62,242 nucleotides of DNA, from positions 1 to 62,242 of the forward strand of contig JAEYZM010000027.1 of assembly GCA_023427985.1 (NCBI GenBank). Direction: 5' to 3'. Each line of letters begins with the position of its first letter. Positions within the stretch are counted from its first letter, which is position 1. This DNA is from Bacteroidota bacterium. Lineage in GTDB: Bacteria > Bacteroidota > Bacteroidia > Sphingobacteriales > Sphingobacteriaceae. Under the pieces are notes generated by a model. The model searched no databases, was not told the DNA's origin, and saw only the letters and a list, made by a program, of their open reading frames with translations. Below are positions 14,419 to 22,141 of the stretch, in pieces. The position numbers were made by a program, and so were the translations under genes.

Positions 14419-16956
14419 ATGCGCTTTCGTTTTTGGCAGTTAATTCTTGCATGTTTGCTTCTTTTTAGCACAGATTCTGTGATGGCTGCGCATATTGTAG
14501 GTGGTGATTTTTCATACCGTCACATTAGTGGTGATACCTACGAGATAAAAATGAAGATGTACCGCGATTGTGGAGGAGGTGGCGCACCGTTTGAGAATAC
14601 ACTTTTTGTTTCTGTTTTTGATAAAGGCACCAATCAGGCGAAGAAGCTGATTCAAATGCCGCGTGTGAGTACGTATAGAATACGTTTCAATACCGGTTGT
14701 ACATCGCCTCAATTACGATGTGTGGAAGTAGGGATTTTTGTGGGGCAGTTTACGATGCCCAAAGATGAGTTTAATAATACCGATGGATATTATGTTTCAT
14801 GGGAACGTTGTTGTAGGAACGATATCATCAAGAATATTATTAATCCGGGTGCTACTCCAATGGCTTTTTATATGGAATTACCATCGCCTTATCCGGGTAA
14901 TGGTGATTTTCTTTTGAACTCATCGCCAGAATTCTTGCGCGACCCATTGAATTATTTATGTGTGGGTGAGCCTTTCAAATATGATTTTATTGCACGTGAT
15001 CCGGATGGAGACGAGATTCGTGTTTCAAAAATAATTCCTTTGGCAGGAGGTGCAACTTCTCAGTTTAATCCTGCTCCAGTTTCGCTTGCAGGTCCTTACG
15101 ACGATGTGTTTTGGTCAACAGGATACGATATCAATAATATTATGGATGGTTCGCCAGATTTGGTGACCGATGAAGATACGGCGAGTATCTATATTGTGCC
15201 CACTCAAATTGGAGTGTATGTAATATCGATTCTCTGTGAGGAATTTAGAAATGGTGTTAAGATTGGAGAGATTCGTCGCGAACTACAATTAGAAGTTTTG
15301 AATTGTCCGCCTCGATTTAAACCTGTTGCAAGTACTAATCTAACGGTTAACCGATTGAATGTGCGTGTTGGAGAGCAGACTTGTTTCGATGTTACTGGAA
15401 CCGATGGGAATATTAATGAAGTTTTAAGAGTGCGTATTGATACTACTGGTCTTTATGGACTATTCAATTCGGGAGAAGCAATTTTAAATCCTTCTGATAT
15501 AAGTGGTACACAAACCGTGACGACCCAATTTTGTTGGACACCAAAATGTCCGATTGTGGATACATCGAACGGAAATTTTATCGACTTTATTATTTACGAC
15601 AATTCCTGCCCATTCACACAAGATGATACGGTAAGAGTATATTTTAATTTCATTGAAGTACCCAATGAAGCGCCTACAATTTTTACGAATCTACCGAATG
15701 CAACTTTGAATTTGAAAACAGGTGAAAGTGCTTGTTTTTTTGTGCAAGGTAGCGATGGTAATGCGAACGATCAGATTACGATTTTGCCTTTAATTGATTC
15801 GAACAATATATATAATTTTGGCGCAACAATTACCCCTAGTGTGATTAGTGGTAATTCGAATGTGCTGGGTGAAGTATGTTGGACCTTGCCTTGTGGTACG
15901 GGACTCGACACTTCATTTATTTTAAAATTTGAAATCTTTGATAATGCATGTACTGATCAAGCTCAAGATACCTTAGAGATTCGAGTAAACTTAGAAGCCA
16001 TTGATAATTCAAAGCCTATTATTCAACCCGAAGGATCTAAAGTTGGACTCAACAATATTGTTAATGTAGTATTGAACGAACAAAATTGTTTCAGCATTTT
16101 AGGAGAAGATTTTGACGACGATGATGTAGATGTATTTTATTCAAATGTCAATTATGATTTTGCTAATAATGGTGCTAGTTGGAGGAAAATTGATGATGCC
16201 AATAATTTGGAACGCTATGAATTTTGCTGGATGCCAACTTGCGACAATTTTTATGGTGAGGATGAATTGTTTATTGATTTTTTAGTTCGCGATAATAAAT
16301 GTGAAAATGAAAAATACGATACAGTTCGAATCACTTTTAAAATTGAACTTCCGATAAATAATATACCTGCTTTATTACGTCCCGATTCAATTTTATATAA
16401 TTTAAATGCGGGTTACGCTCGAAGCATTGATGTGGAAGCATTGGATTCCGATCTAGAAGATCTAATGGTCTTGAGTGCTGAACCCTTGTTCCCATCAACT
16501 GTTCCTTTACGTGTAGAAATGCCAACCATTCAGGGTAATGTTGCATTAAATACTCAGATAAATGTGTATCCCGATTGTGGATTACAGTCGAACACCGATT
16601 ATCCAGTTCGATTGAGGTTGCTGAGCAATAAGTTTTGCAATGAAAACGATACCATTGAACGTATAGTAAATTTTAGAGTAGCGCCATTGTTAGATTTGGG
16701 CGATCCATTAGTGCCAAATGTATTTTCACCGAATGGCGATGGTGTGAACGATGTCTTTAAAATTGCATTGGCTAGCAGAACAATTTGTCCCGATGAATTT
16801 GAAATGATTATTTACGATCGTTGGGGTCAGAAATTATTAGAGACAAGGAATCCCGACTTCGAATGGACAGGTGAGGGGCAATTCCCAGGCGCATACGTTT
16901 ACTATCTACGCATTGGGGAATACAAGCGCACAGGCTTTATTGCATTGGTGAAATAA
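14419..16956 (+). CDS. secreted multidomain protein with CHU_C tail
   Basis: 845 residues. Signal peptide (FWQLILACLLLFSTDSVMA), the same N-terminal module as the preceding gene (AHIVGGDFSYRHI, MYRDCGGG, WERCCRN), then at least three similar repeats of about 115 residues each holding a GE-x-x-CF-x-V-x-G-x-DG opening (GEQTCFDVTGTDG, GESACFFVQGSDG, NEQNCFSILGEDF) and a cysteine-bearing CW-x-P-x-C closing (CWTPKCP, CWTLPCG, CWMPTCD). It ends in a T9SS type B tail (VFSPNGDGVNDVF, YDRWGQKLLE, GAYVYYLRIGEYKRTGFIALVK). The pair of genes is a tandem duplication, probably co-transcribed. Confidence 0.9.
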   Translation: MRFRFWQLILACLLLFSTDSVMAAHIVGGDFSYRHISGDTYEIKMKMYRDCGGGGAPFENTLFVSVFDKGTNQAKKLIQMPRVSTYRIRFNTGCTSPQLRCVEVGIFVGQFTMPKDEFNNTDGYYVSWERCCRNDIIKNIINPGATPMAFYMELPSPYPGNGDFLLNSSPEFLRDPLNYLCVGEPFKYDFIARDPDGDEIRVSKIIPLAGGATSQFNPAPVSLAGPYDDVFWSTGYDINNIMDGSPDLVTDEDTASIYIVPTQIGVYVISILCEEFRNGVKIGEIRRELQLEVLNCPPRFKPVASTNLTVNRLNVRVGEQTCFDVTGTDGNINEVLRVRIDTTGLYGLFNSGEAILNPSDISGTQTVTTQFCWTPKCPIVDTSNGNFIDFIIYDNSCPFTQDDTVRVYFNFIEVPNEAPTIFTNLPNATLNLKTGESACFFVQGSDGNANDQITILPLIDSNNIYNFGATITPSVISGNSNVLGEVCWTLPCGTGLDTSFILKFEIFDNACTDQAQDTLEIRVNLEAIDNSKPIIQPEGSKVGLNNIVNVVLNEQNCFSILGEDFDDDDVDVFYSNVNYDFANNGASWRKIDDANNLERYEFCWMPTCDNFYGEDELFIDFLVRDNKCENEKYDTVRITFKIELPINNIPALLRPDSILYNLNAGYARSIDVEALDSDLEDLMVLSAEPLFPSTVPLRVEMPTIQGNVALNTQINVYPDCGLQSNTDYPVRLRLLSNKFCNENDTIERIVNFRVAPLLDLGDPLVPNVFSPNGDGVNDVFKIALASRTICPDEFEMIIYDRWGQKLLETRNPDFEWTGEGQFPGAYVYYLRIGEYKRTGFIALVK

Positions 16957-16970
16957 TTGATGGTTCAATA

Positions 16971-17081
16971 TCAATAGCCAAACAGCCTTAAAATTAGCTT
17001 AAACCAAGACATTGACTTTTCATCTCCAAAGTCGAACTCCCGATTTATAGCCTCAGAAAACTGTAATATCTCTTTTCTCAT
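16971..17081 (-). CDS. putative small protein under a consensus promoter
   Basis: A 36-codon frame starting MRKEILQFSEAINREFDFG and ending in LRLFGY; a five-codon longer form starts at the ATG at 17096. The sequence is amphipathic and charged at the N-terminus with a hydrophobic C-terminus (MSWFKLILRLFGY). The best support is position: a perfect Bacteroidota promoter (17103-17134) ends just upstream, placing the start of transcription at about 17096. It converges on the CHU_C gene. I do not recognise the protein. It could also be a short regulatory RNA. Confidence 0.4.
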   Translation of the reverse strand: MRKEILQFSEAINREFDFGDEKSMSWFKLILRLFGY

Positions 17082-17102
17082 GGCAAAATGGATCATATAG
17101 TA

Positions 17103-17134
17103 CAAATATAATATATTTTATACCAAAAACCAAA
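17103..17134 (-). promoter_or_regulatory. consensus Bacteroidota promoter
   Basis: Minus strand TTTG (17131-17134), 20-base spacer, TATATTTG (17103-17110): full match to both boxes. It drives the small frame at 16971-17081, the only candidate downstream on that strand. Confidence 0.65.
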
Positions 17135-17172
17135 TCGGTATTCTGTTAAATTTATGTTAATAATTTACCACC

Positions 17173-17280
17173 CCGTTCTTAACTCTAAATTTCAAATTAC
17201 GTACTCCCCGTTCTTAACTCTTAACTCTTAATTTTAAATTACGTAGGGCCCGTTCTTAACTCTTAATTCTTAACTCTACA
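17173..17280 (-). repeat. three tandem TTAAGAACG repeat units
   Basis: On the minus strand, three units of TTAAGAG/TTAAGAA words each ending TTAAGAACGGG; the first two are followed by (G/C)TACGTAATTT. The array begins right after the stop codon of the TetR gene and reads in the direction of that gene. The rest of the 16957-17284 gap is the small frame and its promoter. Confidence 0.7.
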
Positions 17281-17284
17281 CTAT

Positions 17285-17854
17285 TTAAAGCACAGCTTTC
17301 ACTAAAAACGGAAGTATCTCTTTCTCAAAAGTGATGAAGTTCTTACGTACATCGCTAACGGTAACGGATGTAAAGGCAAATGAAAAGGTAATGGCTTTAG
17401 ATGATTTTAAAAGGAATTGAAGTTTATCGATGCTGATGTCTTTAAAATCTTCCTGACTAATAAATGTATTAACCAATAATACTTCGAGTTCATTCGATAA
17501 GTTTTTTAGAAATTCTTGTGAGTTCACACTTTCTCGAATGAAATCCCAACCGATGAATTCAGAACAAACGGTATATGAAAGTCGACTCGTTTTGAGAATG
17601 AGTGCTTTCATTTTTTCTTCTTTAGAAATATTAGGATGTAATTTAGTAACTAGATCTTGAATAGAATGGCTTAAATGATCCATAAGAATTTCATTTAAGA
17701 TAATCTCTTTGCTTTCAAAATACTTGTAAATGGTGGCCTTGGCAACTCTCGATTTGCGTGCAATTTCGTTGACACTCGTTTTATGATATCCGAATTTTCT
17801 GAAGAGCTCCTTCGAAGATTCTTTTATCGCTTGTTGAATTTTTTGGGCATCCAT
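17285..17854 (-). CDS. TetR/AcrR-family transcription regulator
   Basis: A 189-residue one-component regulator. The N-terminal helix-turn-helix reads ELFRKFGYHKTSVNEIARKS then RVAKATIYKYFESKEII (about residues 17-54), the classic TetR pattern; the remainder is a helical ligand domain with no obvious ligand. No efflux pump or metabolic operon adjoins, so its targets are unknown. The following stop codon runs directly into a triple 3' repeat array. DNA-binding repressor role is from the family. Confidence 0.93.
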   Translation of the reverse strand: MDAQKIQQAIKESSKELFRKFGYHKTSVNEIARKSRVAKATIYKYFESKEIILNEILMDHLSHSIQDLVTKLHPNISKEEKMKALILKTSRLSYTVCSEFIGWDFIRESVNSQEFLKNLSNELEVLLVNTFISQEDFKDISIDKLQFLLKSSKAITFSFAFTSVTVSDVRKNFITFEKEILPFLVKAVL

Positions 17855-17904
17855 TGTTGTTCGTTTAGTTTATAATTTCTTAAGTATTTTATCGATGCAT
17901 TTAT

Positions 17905-18327
17905 TTAATTATATATTCTTAAAGTTCTTCCTTCCAATAATGTGTTGTACATCCTCAGTGAAACGGTAGCAGGCCCTCGGGAAACGGTACCATCGACCAA
18001 CTGAAAACGTGATCCACAACATTTGCAACCTACATTAATTGATGAAGTACTATCAATGCTCACATATCCGCAGGTATCGTTCACATGATAGGTACAAGCT
18101 CGGTCAAATGCATTGAATTCCGACGTCCCTTTCCTATAAATAATAATTCCACGAATTCCTGCATCAAAATACGCCGTACCGCCAACAACATTTAATGAGT
18201 TGTATGCGGGATCATCTAAGCTTAGATTGATATTCACAGGCACACTCGGCACTACATTGTTTTGGGTATTTTCACAAGCAATGCAAAAGCTTAATGCGAG
18301 AATTATGAGTGATGCAATGTATTTCAA
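17905..18327 (-). CDS. Rieske-like lipoprotein with altered metal ligands
   Basis: A 140-residue exported protein; the lipobox CIAC puts the anchored cysteine at residue 18. The second half resembles a Rieske domain: ACTYH (C78, H81) and CKCCGSRFQLVDGTV (C101, C103, C104), followed by GPAT and LRIYN. In true Rieske proteins the sites are CxH and CPCHGSxF; here the first is CxxH and the second histidine is replaced by C104, so a normal [2Fe-2S] site is doubtful. The only start is a TTG whose last two bases overlap the pheS stop codon (TTGA), implying translational coupling with pheS. Confidence 0.75.
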   Translation of the reverse strand: MKYIASLIILALSFCIACENTQNNVVPSVPVNINLSLDDPAYNSLNVVGGTAYFDAGIRGIIIYRKGTSEFNAFDRACTYHVNDTCGYVSIDSTSSINVGCKCCGSRFQLVDGTVSRGPATVSLRMYNTLLEGRTLRIYN

Positions 18328-19364
18328 TTCAGTTCCGAATTAAATTGTTTCAACAAACGGACATCGTTTTCAAAAAACATACGAATGTCCTTAATCTTAT
18401 ATTTATTCAATGCCAATCGTTCAATTCCAACACCGAATGCAAATCCAGTATATTTTTTAGAATCGATACCACAATTTTCCAATACATTTGGATCCACCAT
18501 TCCGCAGCCTAAAATTTCTACCCAACCACTGTACTTACAGATATTACATCCTTTACCACCACAGTTTTTACATTGTATATCCATTTCTGCCGATGGTTCC
18601 GTAAATGGAAAGTAGGATGGGCGGAAGCGTACTTCAGTGCCTACCCCAAACATTTCTTGAACAAAATAATACAAGGTCTGTTTTAAGTCGGCAAACGAAA
18701 CGTTCTCATCGACATACAATCCTTCCACTTGATGGAAGATACAATGTGATCGCGCCGATATGGCTTCGTTACGAAAAACTCGTCCCGGCATAATCGATCG
18801 TAATGGAGGCTGATTGTTTTCCATTAATCGGATTTGTACCGATGAAGTATGCGTTCTCAAAGCCAAATCTTTCGTTGGATCTTCGGCATCTTTTTGGATA
18901 AAAAATGTATCCTGCATATCACGAGCAGGATGTTCCAAAGGGAAATTTAGTGAAGTGAAATTATGCCAATCGTCTTCCATTTCTGGTCCCTTCGCAATCG
19001 TAAAACCAATACGCTGAAAAATATCGTTGATCTCTTTCAATACCAATGAAACCGGATGTCTTGACCCTACATTGAAAGGAGTGCCCGGTAATGTATAGTC
19101 AAAATCTAATCCACTTTGTTCTTCGTTCGATTCCAATCTCTCTTTCGCATCGTTGTACACTTGCTCCGCTAAATTTTTGAATTCGTTCATCACTTTGCCA
19201 AAAGTTTTTTTCTCTTCTCCCGGCATCGCTTTAAAGGCCTCAAACAAATCGTTTACAATACCTTTTCTACTCAAAAATTTTAATCGAAACAGCTCCAATT
19301 CCTCTGCATTATTGATGCTAGTGGCTTTGATTTCGATGCTGTATTTATCTATTGAATCTTTCAT
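18324..19364 (-). CDS. pheS: phenylalanine-tRNA ligase alpha subunit
   Basis: Catalytic subunit of the alpha2-beta2 enzyme that charges tRNA-Phe. 346 residues, full length: N-terminal coiled-coil arm for tRNA binding, then the class II core with motif 2 (FRNEAISARSHCIFHQVEG), the GWVEILGCGMV substrate segment and motif 3 (GFAFGVGIERLAL). pheT is not adjacent. A tRNA-Phe gene lies elsewhere in the window (28748). The Rieske-like lipoprotein overlaps its stop codon. Confidence 0.97.
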   Translation of the reverse strand: MKDSIDKYSIEIKATSINNAEELELFRLKFLSRKGIVNDLFEAFKAMPGEEKKTFGKVMNEFKNLAEQVYNDAKERLESNEEQSGLDFDYTLPGTPFNVGSRHPVSLVLKEINDIFQRIGFTIAKGPEMEDDWHNFTSLNFPLEHPARDMQDTFFIQKDAEDPTKDLALRTHTSSVQIRLMENNQPPLRSIMPGRVFRNEAISARSHCIFHQVEGLYVDENVSFADLKQTLYYFVQEMFGVGTEVRFRPSYFPFTEPSAEMDIQCKNCGGKGCNICKYSGWVEILGCGMVDPNVLENCGIDSKKYTGFAFGVGIERLALNKYKIKDIRMFFENDVRLLKQFNSELN

Positions 19365-19377
19365 TTTTTTAGTACTG

Positions 19378-19483
19378 AAGTAGTTAGTAGCTAGTATCTA
19401 GTACTTCAAATTTTTAAATTTATTGCTAATCTTTCTAATCTAGCAATCCTCGTTCTTAACTCTTAATTCTTAACTCTTAATTC
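19378..19483 (-). repeat. two-module repeat between kbl and pheS
   Basis: Read on the minus strand from the kbl stop: a TTAAGAATTAAGAG array ending TTAAGAACGAGGATTGC (about 19431-19483), then, just before the pheS ATG, GTACTAGATACTAGCTACTA (19383-19409 region). The first module is shared, inverted, with 21712-21760; the second recurs at 27206-27232 and 40986-41021. Confidence 0.65.
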
Positions 19484-20674
19484 TTACTTCAAAACTTTCA
19501 GCTCTTTTCCAACCTTAACAAACGCATCAATCGCTTTATCTAAATGATGCATTTCATGAGCGGCCGACATTTGTACACGAATGCGGGCTTTGCCTTGTGG
19601 TACTACTGGATAGTAGAAACCAATCACGTAAATTCCTTCTTCCAACATACGATTCGCGAAATCTTGCGAAAGTTTTGCATCGTACAACATCACCGGTACA
19701 ATCGGATGAACTCCAGGTTTAATATCGAAACCAGCTGCTGTCATTTTCTCTCTGAAATATTTTGTATTGCGTTCTAATTTATCGCGCAACTCTGTGGTCT
19801 CAGTTAACATATCCAATACTGCGATAGATGCACCAACGATCGATGGTGCCACAGTGTTAGAGAATAAATATGGACGTGAACGCTGACGTAACATGTCGAT
19901 GATCTCTTTGCGTCCCGATGTAAATCCACCAGATGCACCACCCAATGCTTTACCTAAAGTTCCTGTGATGATGTCGATTTTTCCCATCACATTATGATGC
20001 TCGTGCGTACCTCTTCCTGTTTTACCCATGAAACCCGAACAATGACATTCATCGATCATGACCAAAGCTTTATATTGCTCTGCTAATGCAACGATCTTAT
20101 CCAATTGTGCAACGGTACCATCCATTGAAAATGCACCATCGGTCACAATAATTCTATGTCGTAAACCTTGAGTCTCTTTTAATTTTTCTTCAAGGTCCTC
20201 CATATTATCGTGCTTATATCTATAGCGTTGAGCCTTACACAAACGCACACCATCAATGATCGAAGCATGGTTCAACTCATCAGATATAATAGCATCTTGT
20301 TCGTTGAACAACGGTTCAAATACACCACCATTTGCATCGAAAGCTGCTGCATATAAAATGGTATCTTCTGTTCCTAAAAACTCAGAAATCTTACGCTCTA
20401 ATTCTTTATGTATGTCTTGCGTCCCACAAATGAATCGAACCGATGACATGCCATAACCGTGTGTATCGATTGCCTTCTTCGCCGCTTCTAAAACTTTTGG
20501 ATGCGATGACAATCCCAAATAATTATTCGCACAAAAATTAATCACTTCCTTTCCATCACTCACTTTTATGTCGGCCCCCTGCGGACTCACAATAATTCTT
20601 TCTCTCTTATATAATCCAGCTTTCTCAATTTCAGCCAGTTCGTTCTGTAAAACGGGTTTCAGTGTATCGTACAT
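19484..20674 (-). CDS. kbl: glycine C-acetyltransferase (2-amino-3-ketobutyrate CoA ligase)
   Basis: PLP enzyme of the alpha-oxoamine synthase family that converts 2-amino-3-oxobutanoate plus CoA to glycine and acetyl-CoA, the second step of threonine breakdown. 396 residues. Visible: NNYLGLSSHP near residue 50, GTQDIHKELE, DECHCSGFMGKTGRG, and the PLP-binding lysine in GTLGKALGGASGG (near 243). Threonine dehydrogenase, its usual partner, is not next to it. Closely related serine palmitoyltransferase or BioF are less likely given the SPQGADI and YVIGFYYPVVPQGKARIR signatures of Kbl. Confidence 0.95.
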   Translation of the reverse strand: MYDTLKPVLQNELAEIEKAGLYKRERIIVSPQGADIKVSDGKEVINFCANNYLGLSSHPKVLEAAKKAIDTHGYGMSSVRFICGTQDIHKELERKISEFLGTEDTILYAAAFDANGGVFEPLFNEQDAIISDELNHASIIDGVRLCKAQRYRYKHDNMEDLEEKLKETQGLRHRIIVTDGAFSMDGTVAQLDKIVALAEQYKALVMIDECHCSGFMGKTGRGTHEHHNVMGKIDIITGTLGKALGGASGGFTSGRKEIIDMLRQRSRPYLFSNTVAPSIVGASIAVLDMLTETTELRDKLERNTKYFREKMTAAGFDIKPGVHPIVPVMLYDAKLSQDFANRMLEEGIYVIGFYYPVVPQGKARIRVQMSAAHEMHHLDKAIDAFVKVGKELKVLK

Positions 20675-20713
20675 ATGTTTTTAGACTAGAGCTCAAAAAT
20701 AGTAAAAATTTGC

Positions 20714-20721
20714 TACCTTTG
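20714..20721 (+). promoter_or_regulatory. trhO -7 element
   Basis: TACCTTTG matches TAnnTTTG 33 bases before the trhO ATG. A clear -33 TTTG at the right distance is missing, so only the -7 half is supported. Confidence 0.45.
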
Positions 20722-20753
20722 GCACGCATTAAACGCCCTTTGCAGGGGTATCA

Positions 20754-21710
20754 ATGAATATGTCGAAGTATCAAACACTACTCTATTATTGCTATAGCCG
20801 TATTGAGAATGCGGAGCAATACACACAAGAACACTTAAATATCTGTAAATCAATTGGTTTAGTTGGCCGTATTATTGTGGCCGATGAGGGTCTTAACGGG
20901 ACAGTATCGGGAACAGCAGAAGCCTGCTCTCAATACATGGAATATGTTTTGGCCGATCCTCGATTTGCGCATACCGATTTTAAGATCGATGAGGTGGAGG
21001 AACCTTCCTTCATCAAAATGCATGTTCGCTACAAATCGGAAATAGTTCACTCAGGACTTCGTGACCCGCAATACATCGACCCGACAAAAGAAACGGGGAT
21101 ACATTTAGAGCCGAAGGAATTTGCGGAGATGATTGACCGAGACGATGTGGTGATTCTAGATGTGCGTTCGAATTATGAACATAATGTAGGCCGATTCAAA
21201 AATGCGGTGACTTTGGACATCGAAAATTTTAGAGATTTCCCATCGAAAATCAATGAATTGGCACAATACAAAGACAAAAAGATTTTGACGTATTGTACGG
21301 GTGGGATTAAATGTGAGAAGGCAAGTGCACTATTGTTAAAAGAAGGATTCAACGAAGTGTATCAATTACACGGTGGGATTATAAAATACGGGAAGGAAGC
21401 GGGTGGAAAAGATTTCGAAGGAAAGTGTTATGTATTTGATAATCGTTTGACGGTTGATGTTAATAAGGTTAATCCAAAAGTAATTGCAAAATGCTATAAC
21501 TGTGGATCGGAAACCGATAAGATGATTAATTGTGCGAATCCAGAATGCAACGAACACATCACTCAATGTGAAGCATGCGGCTGGAAAATGGAAGGATGTT
21601 GTTCTTCTACATGCATGGAGCATCCGCGCAAACGTGAGTACGATGGTACGGGGTATTATGTGAAAATTCCACATGGGTTCGGCGAAAAGAAAATGGGAAT
21701 AAAAAGTTGA
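20754..21710 (+). CDS. trhO: tRNA uridine-34 hydroxylase TrhO (rhodanese-like)
   Basis: Oxygen-dependent enzyme that hydroxylates wobble uridine of tRNA (to 5-hydroxyuridine); formerly YceA. 318 residues. N-terminal acylphosphatase-like part with DEGLNGTVSG, then a rhodanese domain with VRSNYEHNVG and the active-site loop CTGGIKCEKAS (C181), then a C-terminal cysteine-rich segment (CYNCGSETDKMINC, CEACGWKMEGCC). Start could also be the ATG two codons later. A TTAAGAACG repeat begins within a few bases of its stop codon. Confidence 0.94.
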   Translation: MNMSKYQTLLYYCYSRIENAEQYTQEHLNICKSIGLVGRIIVADEGLNGTVSGTAEACSQYMEYVLADPRFAHTDFKIDEVEEPSFIKMHVRYKSEIVHSGLRDPQYIDPTKETGIHLEPKEFAEMIDRDDVVILDVRSNYEHNVGRFKNAVTLDIENFRDFPSKINELAQYKDKKILTYCTGGIKCEKASALLLKEGFNEVYQLHGGIIKYGKEAGGKDFEGKCYVFDNRLTVDVNKVNPKVIAKCYNCGSETDKMINCANPECNEHITQCEACGWKMEGCCSSTCMEHPRKREYDGTGYYVKIPHGFGEKKMGIKS

Positions 21711-21711
21711 G

Positions 21712-21760
21712 AATTAAAAATTAAGAATTAAGAACGAGGATTGCTAGATTGATTGGATTA
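21712..21760 (+). repeat. TTAAGAACG repeat, inverted copy of the kbl tail
   Basis: TTAAGAATTAAGAACGAGG followed by ATTGCTAGATT, 23 bases of which are identical to the minus strand of 19435-19457. The end of the repeat runs into the first codons of the truncated DUF486 gene. Confidence 0.65.
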
Positions 21761-22015
21761 GCTATCATTTTTATTTCTTGGGGAATCGCTTTGTTTGAAT
21801 ATATTTTTCAAGTACCTGCGAATAAAATTGGATACAAAGGAAACGATGGTCCTTTTTCCTTGTTACAATTGAAAATTATTCAAGAAGCACTATCCATAAC
21901 GGTGTTTATGATTTTTACCTTACTGGTTTTTAAATCAGAAAAAATCAATTGGAATCATTTGGTAGGATTCGGACTGCTTATTTTGTCGGTTTATTTTTTC
22001 TTTAGAGGAAAGTAG
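21749..22015 (+). pseudogene. DUF486/DMT-family membrane protein, 5'-truncated
   Basis: An 88-codon frame matching the C-terminal three quarters of the DUF486 (drug/metabolite-transporter-like) family: SWGIALFEYIFQVPANKIGY, GPFSLLQLKIIQEALS, and a closing LILSVYFFF. Family members are about 115 residues and begin with another helix containing a FMTFAWY-like segment; here that helix is missing and the frame opens with a TTG inside or next to the repeat. Three membrane segments remain. Most likely the repeat replaced the 5' end and the gene is dead, but a shortened protein cannot be excluded. Function of intact members is unproven. Confidence 0.7.
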
Positions 22016-22085
22016 TGGAGGTACATAATATCTCGATAAACGTGCAATTACTCAATTAGAATAATCAGAACAATGCGAGCGTACA

Positions 22086-22118
22086 TTTGTTAATATTTAA
22101 TTAATCTCATTAACTTAG
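22086..22118 (+). promoter_or_regulatory. bshA promoter
   Basis: TTTG (22086-22089), 21-base spacer, TAACTTAG (22111-22118), seven of eight matches to TAnnTTTG. Leader of about 20 bases. Confidence 0.5.
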
Positions 22119-22141
22119 CTTAGAGCTATTAAAACAAATCA

